DNA from: Aquanectria penicillioides
Lineage: Eukaryota > Ascomycota > Sordariomycetes > Hypocreales > Nectriaceae
Assembly (NCBI GenBank): GCA_003415625.1
Contig: PYIU01000001.1
Span: 3,658,746 to 3,722,745, forward strand
Direction of reading: 5' to 3'
DNA: 64,000 bases
Position numbers and translations under genes: made by a program
The notes under the pieces: model-generated
Told to the model about the DNA's origin: nothing
What the model saw: only the letters and a program-made list of their open reading frames with translations
Databases searched by the model: none
In this document: positions 1 to 11,114 of the stretch, piece by piece
Position numbering within the stretch: position 1 is the first letter of the stretch
How the letters are laid out: each line of letters opens with the position of its first letter

Positions 1-1240
1 TGGCATATCCTGCAGGGAGGGGTGCAACCCGAGGGAGGAACAATGTAACTCACACACAAACACACACATGGTTGCTATAGCTCCTGGGTCTCTGGGTACT
101 TCTGTTTGAGTTCCTGTATCATGCCTCTTTCGCTCTTCGTCGGAATTTTCCCCGAGCTCGTCACGCCACGTGGGCACAATCATGCCAAGTAGTGAGACGC
201 GTAAAAGGGTCGATGCTCCTCAGTTCGCTGCAGGGTGGTCAAGGTCGGCATCAAGGTCTAGGATTGGCGATTTTGCCTTCCCTTGCGTGCTTCCTTGACC
301 CACGGCACCCAATAGCCGTGTGCATCACAAAATCTTCATCCTCGTGCGCCCCCTGTTGACTCCACTCTGGAAACGGGCGCCGTTTCCCACGAGCATGCTT
401 CATGCTTGGGTGTGTGTTGTGTCGAGAGCGACCCTGTCCTGGTTCAGGAGTTACATAGGTACCTGGTTCCATGCCGTCTCATCCCATAGACGAGCCAGTC
501 TGGGCAACGGGTGCACGGTCTCTGTTCTTTCGGTGTATTACTGGCGCGAGTAAGCTGGCGGGAGCGGCACGGCCAGCGCGGGGATGTTGGAGAAGTTAGG
601 CAGAGTCGGGGTAATTGGGGCCGGCAAGGATGTAACGTTTGAACAGAGCCCGGGGTGATTCTCGATCTCGCCGGAGTAGGTCCGTAGCGCTGTAGGTGTG
701 TCTGGTCAGGTGGGTTGGGACAAGACGCGAGCGGTCTCCCCATACGAACTTGGAGTTACTAGCACCGATCCGGCCTCCTCAACCCACTTATTGCTCGGGG
801 GTATGCTCCGGGGTAGCTGCGGGGTGGCTGCGGGGTGGCCAGAACTCCTCGGGGACTAGGCCTCGCTGCCCGACCGCTGATAGGACGGCGTATAAGCTGT
901 TGGTCTATCTTGTCCGGCATGGCCTGTCATAGGTGCGCCAAAAATCACAATGATACGAACCCCAGATGCCTAAATGTCCTTGCCAATCCTACCCCGGTAC
1001 GGATAATTTGGGCTTCTATCGACTAATGAGCATCATCAGACCAGATTCACGATTTTCCGTTGGTGCATTAGGCCTGCTTCCACAACGGCTAGGGAACGGC
1101 TCGAAGTTGCCGACGGGGGCCAAACATCAACGCGTATAAATGGGTGCAAATAGCACACTTTCTTGGCTTTGGGCTTGCTTGTTGCTACCGTCTTTCCTTC
1201 CTTCCTTATCCATTGTTCATCCAGGCAAACACCAGCCAAC
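1..1240. other. Upstream region without a recognised gene
   Basis: No credible coding exon was found in this 1.2 kb; the short open frames on both strands have no protein-like composition. A short CA-rich run lies near position 50. The part nearest the sugar transporter holds a cluster of CreA-type sites, listed separately, and CT-rich sequence just before the start codon, as is usual for highly expressed fungal genes. Confidence 0.5.
808..835 (+). promoter_or_regulatory. Three clustered CreA-type sites
   Basis: Three matches to the CreA carbon-catabolite repressor consensus SYGGRG (CCGGGG at 808, GCGGGG at 819 and 830) lie within 28 bp, about 400 bp upstream of the sugar transporter start. 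Close pairs of such sites are typically functional in Aspergillus and Penicillium promoters. Binding is inferred, not shown. Confidence 0.45.
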
Positions 1241-3096
1241 ATGAGTAATCCCGCCGATGCGAAGTCGTCGGGCGACGCCCCAGAAGTCAAGGACAGCTCT
1301 CAAGTGGAGCATGCCTACGACCTTGACGAGAAACCGTCCGTCTCCAAGGACAAGGCAGATGCCATCGAGGCAGAGAACCTGGAGCATAGTATGGGCGTGA
1401 TCGAGGCTATCAAAGCTTACCCCATGGCTACGCTCTGGGCCTTTGTCATGTCGTGCACTATTGTAAACTACTTGCCCCACCCCCGCCTCCACCCTGGGCT
1501 TCTCCAATGAAAGGAATTGCAGCTAACATCACCGTTCAGATCATGGAGTCGTACTGCGTCTTCCTCATCGGTAACTTCATCGCCCTACCTGCTTTCGCGA
1601 ATGAATACGGCATCTGGTCCGACACCGACAGCAAATATGTCATTGAGACCAAGTGGCAGTCTGCGCTTCAGGCTGTTGGACCAATTGGTGCTCTCATTGG
1701 CGTGTTCCTCGCTGGCCCCCTCACTAGCCGTATCGGATACCGCTGGGCGACCATTTCCGGTCTCATGGCCCTGAACGGCTTCATCTTCGTCTTTTACTTT
1801 GCCAACTCGCTCCCGATCATGTTCCTGTCCCAGCTTCTCGAGGGTGTTCCATGGGGAATTTTCATCGCCAATGCACCCGCATACTGCAGCGAGATTGTGC
1901 CGATCCCACTGCGAGCCCCTGCTACTCAGATGCTTCAGATGTTTTGGGCCATTGGAGCCATCATCGTGGGCGGCATCACCTACCACTACAACACTATGCT
2001 TACCCAAAGCGCGTATAGGTATGTGTCTCGCATGACAGGCGATTTCTCTGCTAATGATGAGAAACTAGGATTCCCATCGCACTTCAGTGGATGTTCCCTA
2101 CCCCTCTCGCTATCCTCATCTTCATTGCACCCGAGTCGCCTTGGTGGCTTGTTCGAAAGGGACGTCTTGATGACGCAGCCCGTTCAGTGGAACGCCTTGG
2201 AAGCGGACTTGAGGTTCAAAAAGTTACCGAGTCTGTTGCTATGATGCGTCGTACCATTGAGCTCGAGAAGACTGAGAAGGAGCCCAACCTGTTGGAGCTG
2301 TGGAAGGGCACTGATCGCTACCGTACCCTTATTGTGTGCTGTGTTTATGCGGCCCAGAACCTCACGGGTAACCTTATTGCCAACCAGGCCGTCTACTTCT
2401 TTGAACGTGAGTTGTTCTTGTTACTATTTTAAACTGAATAGTTGGGCTGACTCAAGCACAGAGGCTGGCATGGACACGGACACTGCCTTCGCCCTGGGTC
2501 TCATCACTTCGGCCCTCCAAACCATCTTCGTTATGCTCTCTTGGATTCTCACAACATATCTTGGCCGACGCACCATTTACGTTTGGGGTTCGCTCTTTAA
2601 CGTTATCCTACTGGTCGCTCTTGGTGTCGCAGCCTCTGTTGGCGAGTCAAAGTCAGCCTCTCTGGCACAGGCGTCCTTGGGTCTCATCGTTTCTGTCCTA
2701 TTCACTCTGGGTCCTGCCCCTGCTTCGTGGGTCATTATTGGAGAGACATCGGCCATCCGCCTCAGGCCTCTGACTACGGGTGTTGGACGTGGTTGCTACT
2801 ACATCGTGAACATCCCCTGCATCTTCCTCTCCAGTTACATGCTCAACCCTACGGTAAGATTATTCTCTCTCCGGAATCTTAAAACGAATTTTGCTAATAT
2901 ATTACAGGGTGGCAACCTCGGTGGCAAGTGCGGCTACGTTTGGGGTGGCACTGGCTTCGTTTGCTTTGTCATGGCATGGATCTGGCTGCCAGAGATGAAG
3001 GGCCGGTCCTATCGCGAGATCGATATCATGTTCAACCGTCACATCCAGGCTCGCAAGTGGAAGAATACGGTCATCAGTGTGCACGACGACGAGTAG
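1241..3096 (+). CDS. MFS sugar transporter, maltose/alpha-glucoside permease type
   Basis: Five exons (1241-1462, 1540-2018, 2069-2406, 2462-2853, 2908-3096) join in frame to 539 residues; all introns are 50-77 bp with GT..AG ends. Residues 1-60 are a polar, charged cytoplasmic tail; the rest carries the hydrophobic segments of a 12-TM sugar porter. Family signs are the RIGYRW loop after TM3, the motif PESPWWLVRKGR (about 255-266) that opens the central loop, and the WLPEMKGRSYREID segment after the last helix. The sequence is closest in style to fungal MAL-type alpha-glucoside:proton symporters, which import maltose or related sugars across the plasma membrane; the actual substrate cannot be read. 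The start was chosen because it follows CCAAC and gives the usual N-terminal tail. CreA sites upstream suggest glucose repression. Confidence 0.88.
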
Positions 3097-4680
3097 ATGG
3101 AGATGCGGTCAGGGTTCTGTGTACAGTTGCAGCGCAGGATCCAACCGTTATTTCTGTGAGAATCTGGGTCGGATTCCCAATCAACAATTCGTAAATGAGA
3201 TGATAGTAGAGCTCATTCGATTCATCATTCAAACAAAATCCGCGCTATGATCGCAGGGTAGACCTAATTTGAAAATAGTGACTAGGCTTAATTTACATCC
3301 CGAGCTCTATCAACAGGCTGTAAACACGGTGATAGTAGACCTGCCAATAATTTGTTTACCAAGCAAGGCACTGCCTTGCAGTCTACGCAAATTCAAAATC
3401 ATATGGTCCACCAGTGCGTGTTGGACCACATGATTTTTGAGCGACGCAAACCGCAAACATCGCGCCTACTGAAACCAACAGGCGAGATCTAGCGAGTAGC
3501 AAACTTTATGCTGCTCATGGAAATGCTAAGCGAAGGATTGGCTGGTTCAAAAGATGTACGAGGCCCATAAATGAATAGACATTGAGAATACACACTATCC
3601 GGAAGGAATCGATGTTCTGTCAAGAAGCGCTGAATGAAAGGAAAATGAACAGAATGAGTACAACCAAAAGAATAGGGCGCAGGGCAGGATTTCCACCTGA
3701 AAATAGCCAATAAATGTGAACCCTGGTTGATCAATGGAAAGGCTCGAAAAAGTAGCTCAAAAGGGATGAGAAGAATATGAATTGGAGATGCCTGGCTAGA
3801 TAGGTAGCTGTGGTGTTCGCATCAACTAGTTTTTCCTAGCATGATGGGTTTGTTAACCGACCCTACCAATCATAGTCAGGATGACTAATAACATCGCATT
3901 TACCTCCAATTAGGGATCTTTAGATCCTATCGTTCATGCAACCACATGCCTTGGCGCTACCGTTTTGTGGGGATAGGCAAGTATCCGGAATTAACCTGCC
4001 ACTCTGCTCAGAATCTGACTTCTGTCAATCTTGACTTGGATTCCTGGGCCCTAAATATACACGATGACTCTAAAAGGTAGCTTCATTTCAAGTCCTTCCT
4101 CTGTGTCAATGAGCCCTGGCTGTTTGGGTATGGCGGATTGTTTGACGCAGGACGAATGGGCAATGGCCAGAGCTCTACCGGGTCATCCAACCTTATCTAT
4201 CCCTCCTATGTTGAATGAGCTTTGATCTTCGGTATCAACTAGATGAGCACTTGAAAGGTTGATTCAAAGCGCTGGAAGTGAGGCGCGAGACAATCATGGA
4301 CGGCTTGGTGGAGTCAACTGGACACAGGATATTTCCACAATCGATTGATTAGATGCTGTGCCGTGCAAACCTTCTAAAGACTTTGACCCCAACGAGGATG
4401 TGTCAATCATCTCATCATGGAGACACGGTTGTGGATCCGAAATTAGTAAACCAACCCGATACCGGCGCTATTGCCCGTGTTAGGTCGTAACGGGCCCGCT
4501 GTGGGATTGCTGACAAAAGAGAAGTCTCAACAGGTAGATCCAACAACCATCGTCAAAGAGGTATTTAACAAGATTTGCCTCAATTCAGGTACCTAAATTC
4601 TCTTTCAAGAACCAGGCCACTACCTGAAACTGCACCTACCACTTCATTTCCATCTTTCTACATTCGATTTAAGACAGAAC
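3097..4680. other. Intergenic region with a truncated repeat
   Basis: No gene recognised. It contains a truncated LTR-like repeat (3395-3561, listed separately). The last 100 bp before the dehydrogenase are CT-rich and probably act as its promoter and 5' leader. Confidence 0.5.
3395..3561 (+). repeat. Truncated copy of a dispersed LTR-like repeat
   Basis: From 3419 the sequence begins TGTTGGACCACATG and matches the first ~140 bp of the repeats at 17465-17738, 43653-43927 and 44266-44538, then diverges after about 3561. Just upstream (3395-3410) an inverted version of the same terminus is present, so two ends lie head to head about 9 bp apart. Differences from the 17465 copy are mostly C-to-T and G-to-A, as expected for decay by RIP or deamination. 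Confidence 0.6.
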
Positions 4681-5460
4681 ATGGCCCGAATTTTAATTAC
4701 TGGTTCTACCGAAGGCTTCGGCCTCGAAGCTGCCCGCCAGTTGGTTCAGCGTAAACACACTGTCTACTTGCATGCACGAAATGAGAAGCGTGCTGCGAAC
4801 GCCAAAGCTGCCTGTCCAGGAGCTGCGGGCGTTCTCATCGCCGATCTATCAATCGTTGCTGAGACTCGGAAGCTGGCTGAAGAAGCCAACGCCATTGGAA
4901 CATTCGATTCAATCATCCTGAACGCTGGCTTGTTGTATGGCCCATTTCGCAAGACTCCCGATACGGGCATGCCTGCCTTGGCGGCCGTCAATGTTCTTGC
5001 CTCTTACATCTTGGCAAGCCTGCTAAACCATCCCAAGTCACTGGTGTTCATCGCTTCTGTGCTTCATCGTGAAGCCGATACCAGTGTCGAGGATATATTT
5101 TGGCTTAAGCGTGGCGAGGAGCGCTTCCAGGATTTCTCGGCATACTGTGATTCGAAACTGCATGTTATGCTTCTAGCAAATGCGGTGGCAAGGAGATTTA
5201 AAGACGTTTCGGTCGTCTCTGTCCACCCTGGATGGGTTGCCACCAAGGTTGGTGGCCAGGATGCGCCGGACAACCTTGAGGATGGCGTGGAGACATATGT
5301 AATGCTTGCAGAGGGGGATTACGACCGGAGCCTAACAGGGAAGTACTTTGAGCCTAAGAAAAAGCTTGCAGAGCCACTTCCTGCAGTTGACGATGTGGAA
5401 TTGCAAGAGAAAGTGGTCAAAGCCTGCGAAGATATCACTGGTATCAAGCTTTCGGCATAA
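4681..5460 (+). CDS. Short-chain dehydrogenase/reductase (SDR)
   Basis: Single-exon gene of 259 residues, the normal length of a classical SDR. It shows the nucleotide-binding motif TGSTEGFG (residues 7-14), the NAG motif (81-83), a serine on strand 5 (126), the catalytic pair Y155-x3-K159 in YCDSK, and the PG turn of VHPGWVATKV (182-191). It is therefore expected to be a cytosolic NAD(P)(H)-dependent oxidoreductase; the substrate is not readable. The start follows AGAAC directly after a pyrimidine-rich leader. It stands alone, with about 1.6 kb and 2.5 kb of non-coding sequence on its two sides. A role in a pathway cannot be inferred from its neighbours. Confidence 0.87.
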   Translation: MARILITGSTEGFGLEAARQLVQRKHTVYLHARNEKRAANAKAACPGAAGVLIADLSIVAETRKLAEEANAIGTFDSIILNAGLLYGPFRKTPDTGMPALAAVNVLASYILASLLNHPKSLVFIASVLHREADTSVEDIFWLKRGEERFQDFSAYCDSKLHVMLLANAVARRFKDVSVVSVHPGWVATKVGGQDAPDNLEDGVETYVMLAEGDYDRSLTGKYFEPKKKLAEPLPAVDDVELQEKVVKACEDITGIKLSA

Positions 5461-7966
5461 GTAAATGGCGAGGGCCGGCATGAATCTAATCAAGCAAAAT
5501 ATTATTTAACTAGAAATTACGAAAAATGAGCATTTGTTAGAATGACATCGGGCGGGGTCTTCTTAGTGACTGGGAATGCAATATTGGGAAAGTTAGTCAC
5601 GCATGGAACTGAAGAAAAAGGTTGGTGACCTTAAGCGATCAAGTTTCTCACGGGTGAGTGATAGTTAAATTGGCCGTGAGTGTGGCTGTTCACGAATCTA
5701 AACGTTTGGGGACGAAATTCGTTCGACCTTGGTTAGATAATAACCTATGTAACAAACGGCCTTTCGTTCACAATTAGTTGATAGCATGCATAAGATAAAC
5801 CGAACGCGAAATGTGAACTCACTCAAGTGTAACTCACCCCCTTGTCACTTTCACATAGCTATGGCCTACTAACTTTCCTTCGATTAAGGCATGTTGGAAG
5901 TAATTCACCACTAGCGTCTCTTTGTTTCTCCTCCAATCCCATTTCAATCGCAATGGAGGAAGCTTTCGGAGAACAAAGCCTCACATCCTGAAGTGAAGTG
6001 CTTCAAAACTCTAGGATCCAAATAATTGATCGCCACATGATAGCCTCTCTGTACCACCTGCGATGCCTAAGCAAGTTCAATTCCCATACCCGAACTCTGA
6101 TGCGGCCTACCCACCTCATAGAGACGTGAGTCATGATCGTTGCTGACTGATTAGCAGTACTTTCTGCCGCCGCTGTCTCGATCCCGCAGCGTCATGGCAC
6201 CCCGAGAAAAGGGTCCGAACACGGGACGGCAGTATTGCTAGAATGGCTCCCACTTGTGCCCCTGCTCCAGGCTGTGAGTAAATTATCCAGTCATGAATCG
6301 TTTGTTTTCTAACCAGCAAAGCTGCTCCTTCTAAATACTCTCGCTGCACCAAGAACGGCAAGCTTTGCAACCCAGCAGGTTGACCTCTTCTATTTTCCAC
6401 TTCCACTTCTCGATCAAGACTGACTAACGGGCTGCGATGAAGCTGCCTCGACCTGACCGACAAATATGGTTACACTTTTTGCCTTTCTTGCTGCAGGAGA
6501 CTTTTCTCACACCAGGAAGACTCCATGAACGATGAGGCCAGTTGGTTTTATTCTTGTTACCCCTTCCACGCTATTGACGCGATAAAAATAGGCTGTTCAG
6601 GCTGTCCGTATCCCTGCCCGACGTCTCCTTCACCGTTTGAAGTTTGGCGACAAAGTCAGCACGAGCCCGTGCTGCCGCCGCCGAAGCCGCCGCAACGGCT
6701 GCCCGTGTAGCGAGTGAAGATGACATAACGTGTCTGCAAGCACACATTGTCATTTCAAATTCTCTGCGTACTATTGCGCATAAGCTTTTGTCTTCTGGCA
6801 AAGGAAGCAGCGATATTGCTGGGCCAAACTAATTGGCAGCTCGAGTTGGACCTTCTTGTCACCCTTCTGAATTGGCTCTCGAGTGCACTGAGGAGGAGAA
6901 AGGAGAAGGAAATGATGATGATGATATTTTAGACCGTTTCTTCACTTGAGGTAGATTCTCCTGAAGACCGGAATCAGAAACTTCAAATGGGCAGGATCTG
7001 GAATGGTACCTGGTCCGTGCAAGTAAGACCCCTGTAGGTCGCGACGAGCTTGATATAGCTCTAAGAATAAAACGGTTATGCTTGACTGATTAAAATTATT
7101 CAAGGATCAAGGCGAAGAAAGACAGAGTGGTTCGCCGTCGGCGCACACGCGCTGTTCAACCAAGTTTTTGTGGTTTCGTTTTATTTATTTCACTCAACAT
7201 CTCGACTTAGCTGCGACTTTTAGATCACGGAAAAAATATCTGCCAGAAAATCGACTGATGTGTGACGACTGTTGGTTGAACTGAAAAAAAAACGCCTTGG
7301 TTGCGGCTGTGTCTCACCAGCCCACTCACGCTCGCTGAAACTGGGGTGGCAGGATGTGATTGTCGCACTGACAGCAGCAAAAATTCGTATAATCCTGGAT
7401 CCAACAGCTTGGCCACGGCCGCAGGAGCAGGAGGCTCATTGAAACCCACAATTTTCACGCTAGACCGATATTTTCCGGTCCGCTGTCTGAAGCTTTTAAT
7501 CCGCCTGTGGCACAGCCAATTCTGACCCCAGGGATCAACTGAAAGGCCCTTCGCTCGTACACTATTGCTTGATTAAACACGTTAGATTACTTCCGCCCGT
7601 TACGCTTTTGTAATGCGATAGTCATCTATGCTATTGTTCTGATCCAATGGTTATGTCATACTTGGCTTGCTGCAGATATTAATCCTGAGTCGAACTGTGA
7701 TCGGTCGGCGATATCCCCTTATGGAAACACTCGGCTGCTTCGGCTCAAAGCCGATCGAGATTAATTCTTATGCAGCCAAACTCGCACCACATGTGTTGGC
7801 CCTCATGCCATCAGTCCGCCTAACCAAACACACCTTGGCACGTGCATTGGAGGGATTCAGGTTCAGCTCTGTTATCATAAAGGGTTCCCTTGCCATTCTT
7901 GAGGTCCTGCTGTCCAAATCACTCAATGATCTGGAGCCAGTGAGGTACGCCACCCAAAAATGAGCC
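5461..7966. other. Long intergenic region
   Basis: No gene could be supported in 2.5 kb. A cysteine-bearing peptide (SRCTKNGKLCNPAG) is encoded around 6345-6390, and an alanine-rich frame around 6644-6720, but neither could be joined into a convincing gene with good splice sites. A GATGAT microsatellite lies near 6913. Confidence 0.4.
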
Positions 7967-8996
7967 ATGCGATATTACTTGACGATTTTATACACCACCT
8001 TGTTAATCCTGGGCTCAAACGTTTCCAAAAGTCTTCAGGAATCGCCGCTCAATTTGACGGATGTTTCACCAGGAAAAGCGATCAAATCAGGGACAAATCT
8101 CCGAATCCTTTGTGTGGGCGATTCTATCACGTATGGTACATTGAGTGACCAGAATGGCGGGGACGGAACCGGCTATCGACTCCAGCTGCAGAAAAACTTG
8201 GCTGGTAAGGAAAAGATACATTATCATGGTTTCTAAGCTTTTCTAACACGAATGGAAAAGCGGACAATGTCGTTTTTGCTGGTATGGAATCTGCGGGAGA
8301 TATGGCAGATGGCTACTTTGTGAGACGTTCAAGCAATACTTGGAAACTTTCAGAACTGACCCGCCTTTCTACGTCGCTTAGGCCGCTTGGCCCGGTAAGA
8401 CGATTCAGTACATGAGCGACAATGTCGGAACTTCACTGGATCAACGACCGAACATCATTCTTCTTCATGCTGGGACCAATGATATGGATGATAGGTCTGA
8501 GCTGGCCCCGGAAGGAAACGATCCCGCGAGTGTAGCTGACCGGCTGGGCAAGCTGATCGACAAAATGATTCAGAAATGCCCCGATGCTGTCATTTTGGTT
8601 GCTATGATTATTGGTACTTGCGAACCTCACAAGTCCTTGATGACTCCGAAGTACCAATCTTTAATACCCAATGTTACGGAGGAGCGTCGCGCAGCCGGAC
8701 ATCGTGTTCTTGCAGTGGACTTTTCAATCTTTCCTCAAGCTGATTTGCGGGACTGTGTTCATCCAACCAACGACGGCTATAAAAAGCTCGGGGATTATTG
8801 GTATAACTATATGGCTCAAATACCAAGCAGTTGGATTACAGATCCAATTGGAGCAGATCCAGATCGCTCCGAGAATGTCAACAAAGGGACCGTGGCGAAA
8901 GCTTCGGAAGCTGATTCAGCAACCGATGTGGTCATAAATCATTCCTTGGTTCTTTTCCAATTCGGAGCATCAGCCTTGGTAACCCTTTTTATATAA
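7967..8996 (+). CDS. Secreted SGNH/GDSL hydrolase, CE3-like esterase, probable GPI anchor
   Basis: Three exons (7967-8204, 8261-8319, 8382-8996) give 303 residues in a closed frame. Residues 1-22 form a signal peptide. SGNH block I is GDSITYG with the nucleophile Ser53; the block III residues are in GTND (130-133); the Asp/His of block V are D223 and H226 in DCVHPTNDGY. The segment around AAWPGKTIQYMSDN resembles carbohydrate esterase family 3 proteins, which deacetylate xylan and other polysaccharides. After the catalytic domain comes a Ser/Thr/Ala-rich linker and a hydrophobic C-terminus ending FGASALVTLFI, which looks like a GPI-anchor signal, so a cell-wall or membrane-bound esterase is likely. 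Enzyme class is secure; substrate and anchor are inference. Confidence 0.85.
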
Positions 8997-9727
8997 CCTG
9001 GGACTAAGGAACTGAATAATGGAAGAACTCGACAACGGAAAGCTTAGGCCGTGATAAAAGGACGAAAAAAAAAAAAGATTTGCCTGGTTTTTTTTTCAAA
9101 CGCCCAATCAATGTAATTGATTAATGGTACAGGGCATGTTTAAGAGGGTTCAATGGAGCTTTTCTCACTAGGTTTGACAGCGAATCGATCTGCATTGTGG
9201 GTTGCCAGGGCGGGAAATGAAGGTGGGCAACAAGTCGGGACGCCAGGAAGTATAAATTATGAGTCATCTGAGGCTTATGCTCGTCACGCTGCTGATATAT
9301 TCCAAACTAGTATTCTTAAATACTGTGTTTGGCAAAACGAGACTGGTCAATTACGACTCTCTTCGCTGAATGTTGTGCAATGATGATGCGGGAAACAGCA
9401 AGTGGATGCCTCAGGCATACAAAGCTCGGAGGCGCTTGGTGCCTGACAGACTCCATAGCGTAGTTTAGGAGAATCATCTCACCTTCATACCCTTCATTTG
9501 ACCCTACTGTGACCGTAACGGCACCTATTATCGGATCAAATGAGCTACGTAATAATTTTAAGGTTAAAATGAAGTATTGTGCTATTGCGAATTTGCAAAG
9601 CATTAAATTGTATTTGTAAGATCTACAAATATTCGAGATACGGATACTGCAAGGTATTGCATTTGCAATGCCCACCCATGTTTGGATCCTCTTCCTTTCT
9701 AATATGCTTGTTCTGGCTAGTAAGACC
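8997..9727. other. Intergenic region between convergent genes
   Basis: Contains the 3' ends of the SGNH esterase (plus) and the methyltransferase (minus). A poly-A tract near 9067 and a poly-T tract near 9090 are the only features seen. A long open frame on the minus strand overlaps the last exon of the methyltransferase in another frame and is judged a shadow. Confidence 0.4.
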
Positions 9728-11114
9728 TCATTCGGGTTTCTGAGCTGTCCAGAACAGGTACTTGATATAGCCATGGATCGAATTATTGCGCATGTCGGCT
9801 TTCGCTGCCGTGGATAGGAGCTGAAGCTCAACTACATTGAGCTCCTTGAGAGTAAGAAATGGCTTGGCCGTCATGGCATTGACAAGGTCGCTCATAACAG
9901 TCTGGCAGTACATTCCAATAAGTCTCATGGTTTTATCCTATAGTAAAATTAAATTGTCAGTAGGCCCGCGATTTCATCTAGTGTTCACATCATTCAGGCA
10001 AACAACATACCTTGGCCCACGGGCCGTATGGAACCTTGAGGACCCGGCAGGTAACATTTACGAAGCCTGCCTTCTCAAGAGGCTCCTTCATGGCCTCACC
10101 GGCGTTGAAAGTCATGCCGAAATTAGCCATTGCCTTAGGGATCAGATCAAAGAAGCGCTTCAACGGTGTCTCATCCGTCACAGTTCCGTCATCGCTGTGG
10201 ACCCGACCGTCAAACTCTTGAACCTCGATCCATCCACCGGGTCGCATGTTACTATTATTCTCTTAAGATCAGCAATTTATCTCCTATGCTAAAAAAAATA
10301 AAAATAATCCAAGTCGTACTCAAAGGCAGATTGGAGAACTTTTGCCTGGTCCTTCAGCCAAGGATTGAGGCAGCGGAGATGTACCAAATCCCAGTTTTTG
10401 CCGTTGGCCCAATCATCCTCAACATCGTCGATCACAAACTTCAGGTTTGGGGGGACCATTGCGGCCTGTTCAAATTAGATTTTCTGAATCAAGATTAGGC
10501 GGGAGGGTTCGAGTCGTACTGAATCGGGCTGAGATCAATTCCCAGAACCTCGGCGCTTGGGAACTGATCGGCAACTTTTTGAAGTGGCGTTAGATCAGCG
10601 TTTTCACGACTACAGGGATTGCAACGAACCCTCTACTGCCCAGATTCCTGTTCCGGTGCCCAAATCAATAATCTTCTGGGGATTCTCGCCAATCGGGGCA
10701 AAAAAAAGCTTGCCACTGCACTCGCGACACCGATTAAAACAGATGTATTAGGTACTAGGCGGCAGGGGGGTTGGGGACAGACTCTGTCAGCTCGAGCATC
10801 ATGGCGTGTTTCATGTCATCGCGATTCTGCTCCACGTCATCGTTTGGAATTGGGTAGCGACCGTGGCGATAACGATGGTACTACCGAACTCGTATCAGCA
10901 TTGCCTAGATTTCTCTTCGCTTCGTGGATCAAGGGACGTGACGTGCCCTGCGACCGTTTTCATAACTGTGCTCGTAGATGCTACTTCTCAAACTTGTCGA
11001 AGCAGTTGACAAAGAGTCGGCATCCTCATCAGACGTAAGAAACTCGTCCTCCTCTTCTAGATGGTCGGGATCGACGGGCACAAGTTGCTGCGCAGGCTCT
11101 GCTTGTTCCGTCAT
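9728..11114 (-). CDS. LaeA-like SAM-dependent methyltransferase, with an apparent frameshift
   Basis: Seven exons on the minus strand (11114-10947, 10880-10783, 10715-10630, 10574-10520, 10465-10320, 10251-10011, 9937-9728) rebuild a UMTA/LaeA-type methyltransferase of about 335 residues. Seen in order: an acidic N-terminus ending SSIYEHSYENGRR, then YHRYRHGRYPIPND, the SAM motif DLGTGTGIW (106-114), and the MRPGGWIEVQEFD strand. Intron 1 uses GC..AG ends; the other five use GT..AG. At the start of exon 5 the expected reading ..PQWVPPN.. needs one more base: around 10456 a C appears to be missing, so the downstream frame is shifted. Either the gene is recently broken or the base was lost in sequencing. 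Family members regulate secondary metabolism or methylate small molecules; the precise role here is unknown. Confidence 0.75.

Noticed and set aside
6243..6400. Small cysteine-rich gene (MAPTCAPAPG.. joined to KYSRCTKNGKLC)
   Set aside because: The only good donor and acceptor join the pieces out of frame, so no closed reading frame results.
9316..9831. 171-codon minus-strand open frame
   Set aside because: It overlaps the last methyltransferase exon in another frame and has no protein-like pattern.
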